A stretch of DNA of 64,000 nt from Priestia megaterium. Lineage in GTDB: Bacteria > Bacillota > Bacilli > Bacillales > Bacillaceae_H. The stretch spans positions 3,882,001 through 3,946,000 of the forward strand of contig NZ_CP085442.1 in NCBI RefSeq assembly GCF_023824195.1, written 5' to 3'. The position numbers were made by a program, and so were the translations under genes. The notes beneath the pieces were generated by a model, which had not been told where the DNA came from, searched no databases, and worked only from the letters and a program-made list of their open reading frames with translations. Positions 26,777 through 34,789 of the stretch are shown here, piece after piece. Numbering within the stretch: position 1 is the stretch's first letter; each line of letters starts with the position of its first letter.

Positions 26777-26821
26777 TCAAGTTCCTTAGCTCGTTTAAAA
26801 ACGAGTAAGGACTCACCTCCT
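26777..26821 (-). promoter_or_regulatory. SD-hairpin leader of the MpfA-like gene
   Basis: On the minus strand a near-perfect SD, AGGAGGTGA (26813-26821), is separated from the TTG start (26776) by a hairpin: TCCTTA-CTCGTTT pairs with AAACGAG-(C)-TAAGGA (26783-26811; 13 bp, one bulged base, 2-nt loop). If folded, the SD lies about 10 nt from TTG across the stem. The same stretch also reads as a 17-codon frame GTG AGT CCT ... TAA that overlaps the gene start. Which reading matters is not known. Confidence 0.7.
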
Positions 26822-26924
26822 AAAAAATAAAAAATTTGGATAAAGAACTCTATCCCTGTACTGATCACTTGGAAAAGTGCATATAAGGAGGAATCACATG
26901 GTAAATGTATAAACATTTTTATAT

Positions 26925-27250
26925 GGAGCAAAACTGCCAGTCTTTCTTCCTTATCTCACGTTTCACTCGTTAATGTAGCAGGTCATTCTTTATTCAGCTG
27001 TTCTAGATGTGAAGCAATGGCTCACATCGCTTCATTTCATGATGTTGCTTCAGCGCTGATTCTCTCTTCCAATTCATTTATAAAAAATTTAGTAGTTTAC
27101 AATCTTTATAAAGTTAAAGTCTGTTAACGTCTTAAAAGAGCGATTATGTGATAAAGAGCGATATGCGTGAAGCAAATGTAGGTTTGTATAATACTGTATT
27201 GTACGCTTTGACACTGGTGCATATAATGCTACTTCGCCAACGTGGTACAC
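26925..27250 (-). pseudogene. decayed MerR-family regulator
   Basis: GTG 27250, about 11 nt after GAGGTGAT, opens a 53-codon frame (stop at 27089) that is a clear MerR DNA-binding head: YHVGEVALYAPVSKRTIQYY then TNLHLLHAYRS and FNFIKIV. It stops just after the wing. Past a T-run the next frame continues with helix-like text (NELEERISAEATS, AIASHLEQLNKE, DKEERLAVLL) broken by four TGA codons, as expected for the lost dimerisation helix. So a frameshift near 27083-27090 plus stops are likely. A stand-alone 53-aa HTH product remains possible. In B. subtilis a MerR gene (yhdQ) also adjoins yhdP. Confidence 0.65.
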
Positions 27251-27389
27251 TGCCCCATCCAATCACCTCTATTTCCGTATATCTAAAAAGAATAAGGAAT
27301 AATTATCCTATTTCTTTTTAAACTTATTGACTTTATTTTAAATGTTAAAAACTTTGCAGTCAAACGTTTTAGTTAGTCTCCTGCCCTTG

Positions 27390-27632
27390 CTATTTACTGG
27401 TGCGGCGATTTTTAGCAGGTAAATAAAAGCTTGCTGCTACACAAAAAAAACCAAGAACAAAACAGATAATGGGGAGTTTCATACCTATCGCTTCAGCATA
27501 ATAAGTGAGACTCCTTCCGTGAATAGGGACAAGATTCATTTCAAAAATCAAAGTCAAAACAGCTGTCACTTTGAGTGCAATACCAACAATGAAGAGACAA
27601 ACTCTCAAGCCTACACTCATATGCGAAAACAT
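27390..27632 (-). CDS. small two-helix membrane protein, hypothetical
   Basis: An 80-aa protein with two hydrophobic helices (about residues 7-27 and 52-70) and a basic tail (PAKNRRTSK). GAAGGG precedes; either ATG 27632 or ATG 27620 could be used, the latter having the better spacing. No family recognised. Confidence 0.6.
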   Translation of the reverse strand: MFSHMSVGLRVCLFIVGIALKVTAVLTLIFEMNLVPIHGRSLTYYAEAIGMKLPIICFVLGFFCVAASFYLPAKNRRTSK

Positions 27633-27704
27633 CCCTTCTATCCATTAGCGAATGGATGATGTACTACACCATATGATACATCCCTACACTTTATCACTAA
27701 ATGC

Positions 27705-27737
27705 TAAAAAAGCGCTATGTCCATGCATAGACGCTTA
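27705..27737 (-). terminator. intrinsic terminator of the sirtuin operon
   Basis: Minus-strand stem AAGCG(T)CTATG/CATAGCGCTT with one bulge and CATGGA loop, followed by six U. It overlaps the sirtuin stop codon. Confidence 0.78.
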
Positions 27738-28454
27738 TAAATTTGCGACCACTTGTCCAATGGAATCATAGATAACCAAATCAAACAAATAATCGTAATG
27801 CGTAGGTTCTTTATTAATCATCACCATGTTTGTACGATTGTACCGGCTCACAAGCAGCGGAATCTGATTAATCGGTGCTACTTCAAGCGATGAACCAAGC
27901 ACGATGAATAAATCAGATGACAGCGCTGCTGTAACTGCTTCATCGAACTGATGAATGGCATCTCCAAAGAGAACAACATTTGGCTTTAAAAGGCGCTCAC
28001 ACGCTGTACATTGTGGGAGCGCTGACTGATTTAAATACGCTAAGTCATACTCTTCTTTACAGTTCGGACAATGAGCTCTCTTAATGGATCCATGAATTTC
28101 AAAAACGTTCGTGCTTCCTGCATCTTGGTGCAAGCCATCAATATTTTGCGTAATAACATGCACGGTTTTGGCTTCTTCTAGTTCAGCAATAAAGCGATGG
28201 CCCGTATTTGCTTTATACTGATGCAGCATTTTAATATGAAAAATTTCTTTAAACAGCGGCCAAAATTCATGAGGATACTGTTCATAGAAGTCAGCAGCTA
28301 TTATGTCCACAAAGCTTTTGTTTTGGCGATATAAGCCATTTTGAGAGCGAAAGTCCGGTATGCCCGACTCTGTGCTCATTCCTGCTCCCGTAAAAAAACA
28401 AATGTGTTTAGCATCATCAATGAGCTGTTTTAATTCTTTGTACTGTTTTGACAT
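27735..28454 (-). CDS. srtN: NAD-dependent protein deacylase, SIR2 family (SrtN/CobB)
   Basis: A 239-aa sirtuin. NAD-binding GAGMSTESGIPDFR (about residues 21-34), catalytic VITQNIDGLHQDAGS (His acceptor), and a four-Cys zinc site (HCPNCKEEY ... PQCTACERL) followed by KPNVVLFGD and VLGSSLEVAP. It removes acyl groups from lysines using NAD+. It is 12 nt downstream of the universal stress protein gene on the same strand, so probably co-transcribed. Equivalent to B. subtilis srtN (yhdZ). Confidence 0.94.
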   Translation of the reverse strand: MSKQYKELKQLIDDAKHICFFTGAGMSTESGIPDFRSQNGLYRQNKSFVDIIAADFYEQYPHEFWPLFKEIFHIKMLHQYKANTGHRFIAELEEAKTVHVITQNIDGLHQDAGSTNVFEIHGSIKRAHCPNCKEEYDLAYLNQSALPQCTACERLLKPNVVLFGDAIHQFDEAVTAALSSDLFIVLGSSLEVAPINQIPLLVSRYNRTNMVMINKEPTHYDYLFDLVIYDSIGQVVANL

Positions 28455-28466
28455 TGCATTTCTCTC

Positions 28467-28868
28467 CTATTTAACAATTAGCACAGGAATCGTTACTTGC
28501 TGTGCAATCTTAGAACTCACGCTTCCAAGCAGCATGCCTTTTACAGGATTTAACCCTCTGCTTCCTATTACTACAAGGTCAAATGAATTTTGATTAGCAA
28601 ATTGAATCACTGTTTTAGCCGCGTCTCCATGCATAAACGTAATCTCATACTCCACATTTCCTTGTTTTAAAATCTCATCTGTTGTATGTATCCGACTTTC
28701 CCGTTCCTCGTCGCGGCTAAGTGATTTTAACCTTGAATCACCCTCTACTGCATAAATAACTTGAATAAAACTGTTTTCCGTCAGCTGAGCCAGCTGAACG
28801 GCTTTTTCTGTTGCTTTAGCCGCATGCTCTGAGCCATCTGAGGCAAGTAAAATTCGTTTAAACATCAC
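28467..28868 (-). CDS. universal stress protein, UspA family
   Basis: A 133-aa single-domain Usp. The N-terminal LLASDGSEHAAKATEKAVQL and the C-terminal ATP-binding loop VIGSRGLNPVKGMLLGSVS (G-2x-G-9x-GS) are intact, so it is likely of the ATP-binding class. GAGGAAGCG precedes the ATG. First gene of a two-gene unit with srtN. Confidence 0.93.
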   Translation of the reverse strand: MMFKRILLASDGSEHAAKATEKAVQLAQLTENSFIQVIYAVEGDSRLKSLSRDEERESRIHTTDEILKQGNVEYEITFMHGDAAKTVIQFANQNSFDLVVIGSRGLNPVKGMLLGSVSSKIAQQVTIPVLIVK

Positions 28869-29023
28869 GCTTCCTCTCCTCTTTTGTAAAATGATCTTCT
28901 CTCTTTACTATATCACTCGCTGTTCAAATGTAATCATTTTTTTGATTATTACTATAATTTTTAAAATTATTTGTCTACTTTTATGATAAACTGAAAGAAA
29001 ACGTGTACAGAGGGGATGGAACG

Positions 29024-29167
29024 ATGTTTGGTTTTGAATTAATTTGCACTTTTTGCAAAGGGCTCGGAAAGCTAGCCGTTATTCCTGGTATCGGTTACAT
29101 GAAAACATGCAAACACTGCGAAGGGACAGGGATGCAATCAAAAAAAGACGAAACTCCTTCAATATAA
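29024..29167 (+). CDS. DnaJ-type zinc-finger microprotein (47 aa)
   Basis: ATG 29024 follows GAGGGGATGG by 3-6 nt. The product has two CxxCxGxG-like motifs, CTFCKGLGK (residues 8-16) and CKHCEGTG (29-36), the repeat that binds zinc in DnaJ, separated by 12 residues. Such free-standing motifs occur in small proteins of unknown role. The coding 3' end overlaps the terminator of the convergent pfkA gene. Confidence 0.75.
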   Translation: MFGFELICTFCKGLGKLAVIPGIGYMKTCKHCEGTGMQSKKDETPSI

Positions 29168-29176
29168 GAAGTTTCG
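29140..29176 (-). terminator. intrinsic terminator of pfkA
   Basis: Minus-strand stem CGAAACT/AGTTTCG (29170-29176 with 29149-29155), extended inside by CTT/AAG pairs, followed by TCTTTTTTT. It lies within the 3' end of the zinc-finger gene. Confidence 0.78.
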
Positions 29177-29193
29177 CCTCAGCAATACTGTGA

Positions 29194-30498
<1,305 letters not shown>

Positions 30499-31176
30499 AT
30501 GAAAAAAGTAATAGCAGCTCTTACGCTTGCTGGCGTTATTGTTTCTACTAGCCCGATTTTCAGCCAAGCGGCTCTAGGCGACCAAACGCTTCGCCAAGGC
30601 ATGAATCACCAAGATGTTAAACAACTACAACAAACGTTGAAAAATAAAGGTTATTTTAAAGGGAATACGACTACATACTTTGGGACTGTTACAACTTCTG
30701 CTGTAAAATCATTTCAGCGCAAAAATGGACTAGCAGCAGATGGTATTGTCGGAAAAGGAACGTATGCTAAACTAGGCGTTTCAGCAAAGGGTAAATCGCC
30801 TTCTAGCTCAGCGCGCTATAACCCTAACGCAGTGATTAACAAAGGAAAACAGTATATGGGCGTTCGATATCGCTGGGGTGGAACAACGCCAAGCGGCTTT
30901 GACTGCAGCGGTTTTATTGGCTATGCGTTCAAACATGGCGGCGGGGTTCAACTTCCTCGAACAGTAGCTCAAATTTATCAAAAAGGAACGCGCGTCTCAA
31001 GTCCAAAAGCTGGAGATATTGTGTTCTTTCAAACCTATACAAAAGGGCCTTCTCATGCAGGAATTTATTTAGGAAATAACCAGTTTCTTCACTGCTCTTC
31101 ATCTAAAGGTGTGAGCATCTCTTCTCTGAAAGAGAGCTATTGGAGCAAACGCTATTTAGGTGCTAAAAGAATGTAG
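30499..31176 (+). CDS. secreted NlpC/P60 endopeptidase with peptidoglycan-binding domain
   Basis: A 225-aa protein: signal peptide (cleavage near SQA, residue 24), a PG_binding_1 domain (TLRQGMNHQDVKQLQQTL to GIVGKGTYAKLG, about 30-93), a short Ser/Lys linker and an NlpC/P60 domain. Catalytic Cys is in GFDCSGFIGYAF, His in SHAGIYLG and the third polar residue in FLHCSSS. It should cut D-Glu-type peptide bonds in stem peptides. AGGGGGT lies before the ATG. A WalR box upstream and a terminator downstream make it a monocistronic WalR-type gene. Confidence 0.93.
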   Translation: MKKVIAALTLAGVIVSTSPIFSQAALGDQTLRQGMNHQDVKQLQQTLKNKGYFKGNTTTYFGTVTTSAVKSFQRKNGLAADGIVGKGTYAKLGVSAKGKSPSSSARYNPNAVINKGKQYMGVRYRWGGTTPSGFDCSGFIGYAFKHGGGVQLPRTVAQIYQKGTRVSSPKAGDIVFFQTYTKGPSHAGIYLGNNQFLHCSSSKGVSISSLKESYWSKRYLGAKRM

Positions 31177-31183
31177 TTTCTAT

Positions 31184-31226
31184 AAAAAGGGCAAGCTGTG
31201 CGATTTTGATGCGGCTTGCTCTTTTT
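31184..31226 (+). terminator. intrinsic terminator of the NlpC/P60 gene
   Basis: Stem around GCAAGC/GCTTGC (31191-31196, 31214-31219) extended by AAAAGGG with CTCTTTT, then TTTTT. Confidence 0.8.
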
Positions 31227-31315
31227 CTGCATGTAAAAGATTTGGTATAGTAGAAGCAGCACATTACATTGCAAAACCAAGCGTGTAGATGAATACTGTA
31301 AAGGAAGTTGAATAA

Positions 31316-31858
31316 ATGCACACCCTTTTAATTGACATGGATTCTGTCATTTGTGATCTTATGACGGATTGGCATAACCAATATAACAAAGATTATTGCG
31401 ACAGCTTATCGGTTGAAAAGTTAAAATGCTGGGAATCAGAAAAGTATGTAAAGCCGGAATGCGGCACAAAAATTTATGACTACCTCGATCAGCCGGGGCT
31501 TTTTTTACATTTAAAACCTCTGCCTCATGCTGTTGAGGTTCTTAAACGACTTTATGAAAGGTTTGCCATTTTAATTGTCACAAGCAGCCGTACCTATGCT
31601 TATACAGAAAAAGAGCAGTGGGTTGAAAAACACCTTCCGTTTATCGGAAAGTACAATATCGTGTTTACACACCAAAAAGATAAAATATACGGAGACTTGC
31701 TATTTGATGATGCACCGCATAATTTGAAGGCTTTTCAAGCTACAGGTCGCCATGCTGTTGCCATGAGCTACCCGTATAACGAAGAAGTAAAGGTCCCTCG
31801 CGTGGACGATTGGCTTCAGTTTGAACAGTACGTAAATACTTATTTCAACGAATGCTGA
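31316..31858 (+). CDS. 5'(3')-deoxyribonucleotidase-like HAD phosphatase (NT5C family)
   Basis: A 180-aa HAD protein. The nucleophile motif is LLIDMDSVICD (DxDxxxxD), motif II LIVTSSR, motif III region THQKDKIYGDLLFDDAPHN (DD pair). This matches the 5' nucleotidase type C group (similar to phage-type YorS/YqfW). It likely dephosphorylates dNMPs, but HAD substrate prediction is loose. AAGGAAG precedes the ATG. Confidence 0.83.
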   Translation: MHTLLIDMDSVICDLMTDWHNQYNKDYCDSLSVEKLKCWESEKYVKPECGTKIYDYLDQPGLFLHLKPLPHAVEVLKRLYERFAILIVTSSRTYAYTEKEQWVEKHLPFIGKYNIVFTHQKDKIYGDLLFDDAPHNLKAFQATGRHAVAMSYPYNEEVKVPRVDDWLQFEQYVNTYFNEC

Positions 31859-31930
31859 GCTTAAAAAAACACGTGGACTTTGTCATCAGAGAATGAATGC
31901 AGTGCGTTTGTTAGCACAGCTATAAGCATA

Positions 31931-31960
31931 AAAAAAACCGCCTTTTGGGCGGTTTTTAGA
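31931..31960. terminator. bidirectional intrinsic terminator
   Basis: Stem AAACCGCC/GGCGGTTT (31935-31942, 31948-31955) with A-run before and T-run after. A second GC-rich stem (GGATATCCCCCTAAGGGTTATCC region) follows at 31961-31983. Confidence 0.85.
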
Positions 31961-32011
31961 GGATATCCCCCTAAGGGTTATCCGCTTTTTATTTAAAAAA
32001 GATATAGTTTG

Positions 32012-32137
32012 TTAGTACTTATCAGCTGATGAGAAAAAGTCCATAATGGCATGGATAATTTCAACGGACTGAAAAGAGAACAATGATATGGCTGTTAATG
32101 AAAAGAAACCAATCATGGCCATACGTACAAGTAACAT
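32012..32137 (-). CDS. 41-aa single-helix membrane microprotein
   Basis: ATG 32137 follows GGGAGGCGAT by 6 nt. The peptide has a hydrophobic N-terminal half (MLLVRMAMIGFFSLTAISLF) and a C-terminal part with FFSSADKY; not recognised. It follows directly on a possible upstream small frame whose stop (32141) is 3 nt before the ATG, and is followed by a terminator. Confidence 0.6.
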   Translation of the reverse strand: MLLVRMAMIGFFSLTAISLFSFQSVEIIHAIMDFFSSADKY

Positions 32138-32140
32138 AGA

Positions 32141-32260
32141 CTAATCGCCTCCCTGTTTTGAACTAAATGAACGCACCCAAAACAATTCGCTATCTGTCTT
32201 TGTTTGTACGACGTTTTCGCCAAGCAAAGGCAGCTCATTCACTGCGTGTAACAATGACAA
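32141..32260 (-). CDS. candidate 39-aa small protein, coupled to the next gene
   Basis: Frame from TTG 32260 to TAG at 32141 (MSLLHAVNELPLLGENV ... FWVRSFSSKQGGD). Its last codons form the SD of the 32012-32137 gene, an arrangement typical of translational coupling. The start is uncertain (weak SD, two possible TTG codons). Confidence 0.38.
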   Translation of the reverse strand: MSLLHAVNELPLLGENVVQTKTDSELFWVRSFSSKQGGD

Positions 32261-32455
32261 TGAATCTTCATCTTTGTTTTAAAAGATTAAGCGTATAGTT
32301 AGTATATCAAATGAAGCTTTTTCTTCAAGGCTATACTAGCGGTAAAAAAGGAAATAGTATGAAACGATGCGTTTTATCTTTATTTCATACAATTCAGTAC
32401 CCTAATATTTATTATATTAAACCTTTTAGGAAAATTGCTACTATTATATCTTTTT

Positions 32456-32536
32456 TTATAAAAAAAGATATTGAGACATAGCTACATACAGTAAACCTAC
32501 GTTCATCATCACAATGAAAAAATCCGAACGATTCAT
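32456..32536 (-). CDS. candidate 26-aa hydrophobic microprotein with strong SD
   Basis: ATG 32536 lies exactly 9 nt after GAAGGAGG (32546-32553) and opens 26 codons: MNRSDFFIVMMNVGLLYVAM then SQYLFL. It is a plausible single-helix membrane peptide. The ATG sits in the loop of a 10-bp hairpin whose 3' arm and U6 tail also look like a terminator, so the stretch may instead be the terminator of the 32587-32712 gene. Both readings are given. Confidence 0.4.
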   Translation of the reverse strand: MNRSDFFIVMMNVGLLYVAMSQYLFL

Positions 32537-32545
32537 CGTTCGGAT
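32516..32545 (-). terminator. terminator-like hairpin
   Basis: Perfect 10-bp stem ATCCGAACGA/TCGTTCGGAT with a TGAA loop (32522-32531, 32536-32545 on the plus strand), followed by TTTTTT on the minus strand. It would end the 32587-32712 transcript. Confidence 0.75.
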
Positions 32546-32586
32546 CCTCCTTCAACTGAAATACTTTTGTTCCGGCCTTCCCCATT

Positions 32587-32712
32587 TTATCGACACGTAC
32601 TGTAATACTCATTAACAATGTCTAAAATGGTTGGGTATTCTTCCACCCATGTAAAATTTGTTTTTTCATTTTCTTTTTTTACTGTTTCTTGTTCTGCACC
32701 TATCTTTTCCAT
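32587..32712 (-). CDS. 41-aa charged small protein, hypothetical
   Basis: ATG 32712 follows GGGAGAGATT by about 5 nt. The peptide is Glu/Lys-rich at the start (MEKIGAEQETVKKENEKT) and ends WVEEYPTILDIVNEYYSTCR. No family recognised; codon use looks like real coding. Another frame, MSITVRVDKMGKAG..., starts at 32612 inside its 3' end without an SD. Confidence 0.55.
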   Translation of the reverse strand: MEKIGAEQETVKKENEKTNFTWVEEYPTILDIVNEYYSTCR

Positions 32713-32815
32713 TGTTCAATCTCTCCCTTTAACTGTTATATAACATTTATATTAAATTAACTTTGTTTTATAACAATTTTCAGAAAAAAGTTGGACAATG
32801 ACGTATGAAAAAAAG

Positions 32816-33220
32816 TTATTGTGGGGATAAAATTTTCACATAATACGTACGAGTCCTCGGTCCATCAAACTCACAAAAATAAATTCCTTGCCACGTTCCC
32901 AGCAGCAGCTGTCCATCGTGAACGATTATATGCTGAGAGGAGCCGACCGTGCTCGCTTTGAGATGCGCCGCCGTATTTCCTTCCATATGAAGATCTAACT
33001 TATGTTCCCAAGGATATACTTCATCAAAGCGCCGAATCATATCGGTTTTTACATCCGGATCCGCATTTTCATTAATTGTTATACCAGCGGTTGTATGAGG
33101 ACAGTAAACAATTACAGCCCCTTCTTTTAATCCTTCTGTTCTTATCACTGCCTGTACTTGACTCGTGACGTCGATCATTTCGTCACGCTTATTCGTTTTT
33201 AACGTAAATGAATGCAGCAT
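32816..33220 (-). CDS. yjbQ: YjbQ family protein (UPF0047, secondary thiamine-phosphate synthase type)
   Basis: A 134-aa single-domain protein with the UPF0047 hallmarks: [21 protein letters not shown] and [18 protein letters not shown]. These conserved His, Thr, Glu and Asp residues form the proposed active site; the E. coli homologue has weak thiamine-phosphate synthase activity. ATG 33220 lies after AAAGAGGTGATGGT. It is divergent from the ger operon with a 117-bp gap. Confidence 0.92.
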   Translation of the reverse strand: MLHSFTLKTNKRDEMIDVTSQVQAVIRTEGLKEGAVIVYCPHTTAGITINENADPDVKTDMIRRFDEVYPWEHKLDLHMEGNTAAHLKASTVGSSQHIIVHDGQLLLGTWQGIYFCEFDGPRTRTYYVKILSPQ

Positions 33221-33337
33221 ACCATCACCTCTTTTCTTTACCATAACATATCTTTTCTATTCTTCCACATTTTTCGCATAACTCGTTTTCACATCGTAAA
33301 CACTAAGCTCATTAACACAACAGGCGGTGAGTTATTT

Positions 33338-34774
33338 ATGCTCGATTCAAAATTTCAGCCCAATGCAGACTACACCGTTCAAACGTTTCTAGATTTGGTG
33401 GGTCAAAATACAGATGTTGGTTCCAAAAAATTATGGCTGTCTCCCACAAAATATACATGCATTATTTATCTCCAAGGATTAGTCGACGGCGAAAAACTTG
33501 ATAACCTTACTCAGCATATAGTTGAGACAAAAGCAAAAAGCGAAACGCAAACAATCGATGACATTGATTCGTTTATTTCCGTCATTAAAGACAAAGAAGT
33601 CTATACATACAAACAAGCGATCTCCTGTTTTTTTAAAGGTCAGCCCCTGCTGTTTATTAGCGAAAGCACTAAGGCATACTCGTTGAATATGTCCATGACG
33701 AAACAGCGCTCTTTAAGCGAACCTACAACAGAAAAAGTAGTGCGCGGCCCTAAAATTGCTCTTATCGAAAACTTAGATGAAAACCTTGGTCTTTTAAGGC
33801 AGCGTTCTACCGAAGAAGAAATGGTTATTGAAGACATTTATATTGGAAATACAAAGGAACATCGAACAAGTATCGTTTTTCATAATAAACACTGTCAAAC
33901 TCACATTGTGAATCAAGTCCGAGAGAAATTATTAGATATTCCTTTAGATAACATTCAAGACTCAGGAATGATTGAAGAATTTTTAGAAGAAGCACCTTAC
34001 TCACCGTTTCCTCAAGTACAAAATACCGAAAGACCGGATCGTGTTCTCGCTGCGGTGAATGAAGGGCGAGTAGCCATTTTAGTAGATGGCTCCCCTTTTG
34101 CTCTTTTAGTGCCTACAACTTTCGATATGATTATGAAATCACCCGATGATTATTACGAAAGATGGATAGCCGGTTCATTGCTAAGATTACTAAGGTACTT
34201 GTCTATTTTTATTACCCTATTCTTTTCAGCTATTTATATTTCACTCGTTTCGTTTAACCAAGGTCTGCTTCCGACGGAGCTAGCTATTACTATTGCCGCC
34301 ACACGAGAAAACGTTCCTTTTTCTCCTTTCATCGAAGCAGTGGTCATGGAAGTGACGCTTGAATTATTGCGCGAAGCCGGGCTGCGCCTCCCTACTCCTG
34401 TCGGACAAACAGTTGGACTTGTAGGCGGGGTTGTTATTGGTCAAGCAGCGGTAGAAGCCCATATCGTTAGCTCCGTTATGATTATTGTTGTATCTGTATC
34501 GGCAATTGCGTCCTTTACCGTTCCTCAATACGGAATTGGCCTTTCGTTTCGAATTTTGCGTTTCGTATCTATGATGATTGCAGCAGTCTTTGGGTTATAT
34601 GGCGTTACCATGTTTTTTCTTGTTCTCGTCATCCATTTAACCAAACTCGAAAGTTTTGGTATGGCTTACTTCAAACCGTTTTTTGCGTTAAATAAAAAAG
34701 CATGGAAAGACTCGTATGTTCGTCTTCCAAACAAAAGCCTAAAACAGTCTAAAAATAAATCTCAGCAAAACTAA
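33338..34774 (+). CDS. GerA family spore germination protein (GerAA/GerKA type, A subunit)
   Basis: A 478-aa protein. The N-terminal soluble domain (1-240) has RGPKIALIENLDENLGLLRQ and ILVDGSPFALLVPTTF; the C-terminal half has four to five helices with GLLPTELAITIAATRENVPF and the conserved EAGLRLPTPVGQTVGLVGG. It is the A subunit of a germinant receptor in the spore inner membrane. ATG 33338 follows GGCGGTGAG; the frame is open upstream into yjbQ. First gene of gerA-B-C. Confidence 0.94.
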   Translation: MLDSKFQPNADYTVQTFLDLVGQNTDVGSKKLWLSPTKYTCIIYLQGLVDGEKLDNLTQHIVETKAKSETQTIDDIDSFISVIKDKEVYTYKQAISCFFKGQPLLFISESTKAYSLNMSMTKQRSLSEPTTEKVVRGPKIALIENLDENLGLLRQRSTEEEMVIEDIYIGNTKEHRTSIVFHNKHCQTHIVNQVREKLLDIPLDNIQDSGMIEEFLEEAPYSPFPQVQNTERPDRVLAAVNEGRVAILVDGSPFALLVPTTFDMIMKSPDDYYERWIAGSLLRLLRYLSIFITLFFSAIYISLVSFNQGLLPTELAITIAATRENVPFSPFIEAVVMEVTLELLREAGLRLPTPVGQTVGLVGGVVIGQAAVEAHIVSSVMIIVVSVSAIASFTVPQYGIGLSFRILRFVSMMIAAVFGLYGVTMFFLVLVIHLTKLESFGMAYFKPFFALNKKAWKDSYVRLPNKSLKQSKNKSQQN

Positions 34775-34789
34775 CAAAAGGAGGACCAT

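Noticed and set aside
32412..32618. 68-codon minus-strand frame beginning MLMSITVRVDKMGKAG
   Set aside because: No SD at its start, it overlaps the better-supported 41-aa gene out of frame, and it runs through a perfect terminator hairpin and the repeat remnant. Kept only as an alternative reading.
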